From: an uncultured Clostridia bacterium
Lineage (GTDB): Bacteria > Bacillota > Clostridia > Christensenellales > QALW01
DNA: 7,902 bases
Assembly: GCA_900550765.1 (NCBI GenBank)
Contig: URTC01000068.1
Coordinates: forward strand, 1 to 7,902
Direction: 5' to 3'
The translations under genes were made by a program, and so were the position numbers. This document shows, piece after piece, positions 6,162-7,902 of the stretch (the first letter of the stretch is position 1; every line of letters begins with the position of its first letter). The notes below the pieces were generated by a model. It was not told the DNA's origin, did not search any database, and saw nothing but the letters and a program-made list of their open reading frames with translations.

Positions 6162-6869
6162 TTATACAATATCTGTTCTTGCAATCGCTAGGCAATAAAT
6201 ATCTTCCGCGCCGGCCTTTTTCAGCTGGGCAGCGCAGGCGCGCAGCGTTTCGCCGGTGGTTACAATGTCATCGATCAGCAGGATAGTTTGGTTGTTTACC
6301 ATGCCCTTTATATCATACAGGCCTTTGATATTTTTGCGGCGTTCTTCTTTATTTAAAAGAGCCATTTGTTTTTCTCCTTCGTGCTTATATAAAACTGAGG
6401 AATTTACAGGAATCTGAAAGCGCACGGAAAGTTCGCGGGCCAGCAGTTCCGCTTGATTATAGCCCCTCTGGCGGCGACGCTTTTTTGAAAGAGGCACGGG
6501 AATTAACAGGGAACATTTTTCCCAAACTTCTCCGGGAACGGCGTCAGCACACAGCGCGGCAAAAAGATGTTTCAGATAGCGTTTGTTTTTAAATTTGAAT
6601 TGGTGGATCAGCCGGCGTCCTAAATCCTCAAAGGTAAAAGCACAGTATAGGCGAAGATAATCCGGCTGCTTTTGGAGACAGGCTTTGCACAAGCCGGTAG
6701 TATCAATTTTGTCCAAGCAAATTTCACAGCGATTTCCCTGCGGCGCCCTTAAAGCTTGAAAACAGCTTTTGCATAGACCTAGTTGATATACGTTTTCGCT
6801 TTTACAGCCGTTGCAGCACACGTCCCAGGGAAAGAACAATTTTTCTATAAGATTTATAAAATTATTCAT
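6162..6869 (-). CDS. comF: ComF family amidophosphoribosyltransferase-like protein
   Basis: A predicted 235-residue cytosolic protein. The N-terminus carries four CxxC pairs (C19/C22, C33/C36, C48/C51, C61/C64), the zinc-finger arrangement of ComF. The C-terminal phosphoribosyltransferase domain has LLIPVPLSKKRRRQRGYNQ (121-139) and the PRPP-binding loop LLIDDIVTTGET (197-208). Length matches the family (~220-240). In competent bacteria ComF helps the ComFA helicase and ComEC take up single-stranded DNA; no other competence gene is visible here, so its role in this organism is inferred only from the family. The start could be the ATG at 6869 or a TTG one codon upstream at 6872; AAAAGG on the minus strand sits 8 nt from the TTG and 11 nt from the ATG. 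Confidence 0.93.
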   Translation of the reverse strand: MNNFINLIEKLFFPWDVCCNGCKSENVYQLGLCKSCFQALRAPQGNRCEICLDKIDTTGLCKACLQKQPDYLRLYCAFTFEDLGRRLIHQFKFKNKRYLKHLFAALCADAVPGEVWEKCSLLIPVPLSKKRRRQRGYNQAELLARELSVRFQIPVNSSVLYKHEGEKQMALLNKEERRKNIKGLYDIKGMVNNQTILLIDDIVTTGETLRACAAQLKKAGAEDIYCLAIARTDIV

Positions 6870-6899
6870 CAATTTGTAATCCTTTTTTTTGAAAAACGA

Positions 6900-6928
6900 T
6901 TGAATTTAATTGCATTATAGCATATAAT
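6900..6928 (+). promoter_or_regulatory. Promoter of the MFS transporter gene
   Basis: TTGAAT (6900-6905), a 17-bp spacer and a perfect -10 TATAAT (6923-6928) lie 33 nt before the ATG at 6962. This is a near-consensus sigma-70/SigA site. Confidence 0.75.
6914..6922 (-). promoter_or_regulatory. Extended -10 promoter of comF, overlapping the MFS promoter
   Basis: On the minus strand these bases read TGCTATAAT, an extended -10 (TGnTATAAT). No good -35 is present upstream (about 6937-6942), which extended -10 promoters can do without. It lies inside the spacer of the divergent plus-strand promoter, so RNA polymerase could not occupy both at once. Confidence 0.55.
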
Positions 6929-6961
6929 GTACGTTATGAGAAGAAAAAGGGGTTCAATCGT

Positions 6962-7902
6962 ATGAACTTTTTTACGAAATTGGTCCACAAAGTCATTTAC
7001 GGTAATGATTATGAACTGATATATCATCCCAATAGAAAGACACAGGATCGTCTTTCCATAGAGGCTGTAGCCGGTGCGGCAGGTCTTGCTCTGGTGCAGG
7101 GAACCTTTCAAACAAGCTTTTTATTGAAAATGGGGGCTGACATCGACCAGACCTCGCTGCTTTCTTCATTGGTGCTGGTAGCTTCCCTGGCGTGCATTTT
7201 TGGTGGGATGGTGTTTGACCGGCGCAGAAAGCGCAAGGGAATCATCATTTCTATGCTGCTGATTGCGCGTTTGATGCTTTCTTCTATTGTGTTTATACCT
7301 ACGTTGATCGGTGCGCAGACAGGTAATCAATTTTGCATCTGGCTGATGATTGCGTTGATTCTTTTGGCTACGATTATTACCAATATTGCCGATATTGGCT
7401 ATAACTGTTTGTTGGCGGCAGTGATTCCCCAGAATGTGCGCGGGCGTGTCATGGCTGTACGCTCTACTATCAACGGTATTTTTGTTCCTATTGTGCCGAT
7501 TATAGGTGCGTATTATCTGGACAGCGCAGAAGAATCGGTTTCTGCATTTATGGTGCGTTCTTCTATCTGTGCCGTATTGATTATTGTGGAAATGCTGTTG
7601 CTGGGATCTATTAAGGAGCCGGAATATCATATTGCTCCTCGGCAGAAAAAGTCCATTCGCGATACATTCCTTTTAATAAAGGCGCAGCCTGGTTTTTTGG
7701 GGTTTCTGCTTGATAATTTTGTTTTTTATCTGTTCCTTTATATTTGCGGAACTTTTACCGTTACCTATTTAAAAAGCAATGAATATATCGGCGCGTCCAC
7801 TTTGATTATTGAATGTGCGGGCTTAATGATGAAGGTCTGTATGCTTTTGATGTACCGGTTCTGGGGACGCCTTTGTGATAGAATCGGTTCCGGCAGGGTG
7901 TA
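6962..7902 (+). CDS. MFS transporter, N-terminal ~313 codons (3' end outside window)
   Basis: The frame is open from the ATG at 6962 to the window end. AAGGGG (6947-6952) lies 9 nt before the ATG. After a ~30-residue cytosolic start, successive hydrophobic segments fit MFS helices. The loop after TM2 reads GGMVFDRRRKRKG, the family's motif A (GxxxDRxGRR-like). The TM4-5 region (ITNIADIGYNCLLAAVIPQNVRGRVMAVRSTINGIF) includes the N-V-R-G-R loop typical of MFS efflux-like proteins. A second half begins with QPGFLGFLLDNFVFYLFLYICGTF. About eight helices are present and a full-length protein would have about 12. The substrate cannot be assigned; an efflux role is a guess from family resemblance. 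Confidence 0.85.
   Translation, partial: MNFFTKLVHKVIYGNDYELIYHPNRKTQDRLSIEAVAGAAGLALVQGTFQTSFLLKMGADIDQTSLLSSLVLVASLACIFGGMVFDRRRKRKGIIISMLLIARLMLSSIVFIPTLIGAQTGNQFCIWLMIALILLATIITNIADIGYNCLLAAVIPQNVRGRVMAVRSTINGIFVPIVPIIGAYYLDSAEESVSAFMVRSSICAVLIIVEMLLLGSIKEPEYHIAPRQKKSIRDTFLLIKAQPGFLGFLLDNFVFYLFLYICGTFTVTYLKSNEYIGASTLIIECAGLMMKVCMLLMYRFWGRLCDRIGSGRV

Noticed and set aside
6041..6286. Plus-strand open frame starting right after maa
   Set aside because: It runs through the terminator hairpin and then antisense through the conserved PRPP loop of comF; no SD fits.
6869..7111. Minus-strand frame spanning the comF-MFS promoter region
   Set aside because: It covers two good promoters and the start of the MFS gene, with no family resemblance.
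7166..7630. Minus-strand frame within the MFS gene
   Set aside because: Its His/Asn/Arg-rich translation is typical of the antisense of hydrophobic transporter codons.
1..7902. CRISPR array, tRNA, rRNA or riboswitch
   Set aside because: No regularly spaced repeats, cloverleaf ends or recognisable aptamer cores were seen on either strand by eye.

Overview
The window looks like chromosomal DNA of a low-to-medium GC Gram-positive-type bacterium (Bacillota, probably an anaerobic Clostridia- or Negativicutes-like lineage). This rests on strong AAAGGAG/GAGGTGA-type ribosome binding sites, an RNase E/G of RNase G size, a two-domain Sua5-type threonylcarbamoyl-AMP synthase, a ComF protein, and a DUF4869 gene of the sort known from gut Firmicutes. 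No rRNA, tRNA or CRISPR array is seen, so the genus cannot be fixed.

Layout. (1) Positions 1 to about 2780 are AT-rich accessory DNA. They hold the 3' end of an AlbA_2-type ATP-binding regulator, then a 369-bp gene-free stretch with paired repeats resembling an insertion-sequence end, a strong bidirectional terminator and a good sigma-70-type promoter. A tightly spaced operon follows: a DUF4869 protein, a P-loop ATPase with an unassigned C-terminal domain, and the 5' part of a third gene that may be SIR2-like. (2) At about 2755-2790 that third gene runs in frame into the 3' half of rng (RNase G). The catalytic Asp residues and the Zn-link cysteines are kept, but the S1 domain is absent. (3) From there to the end is GC-richer core DNA: rng 3' half and tsaC/sua5 (overlapping at ATGA), an orphan ParB-like protein, a maltose O-acetyltransferase-type enzyme, comF on the minus strand, and the first ~313 codons of an MFS transporter diverging from comF.

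How the genes relate. The DUF4869, ATPase and third gene are spaced 14 and 25 nt apart, each with its own good SD, and look like one functional cassette, possibly an anti-phage or other conflict module. The cassette is interrupted by, or has interrupted, rng. As a result the island promoter at about 738-766 is the only convincing promoter seen upstream of the truncated rng and of tsaC, whose product makes the universal t6A tRNA modification. The fusion is the most striking feature: it could be a genuine rearrangement or island boundary, or an assembly artefact, and the sequence alone cannot decide.
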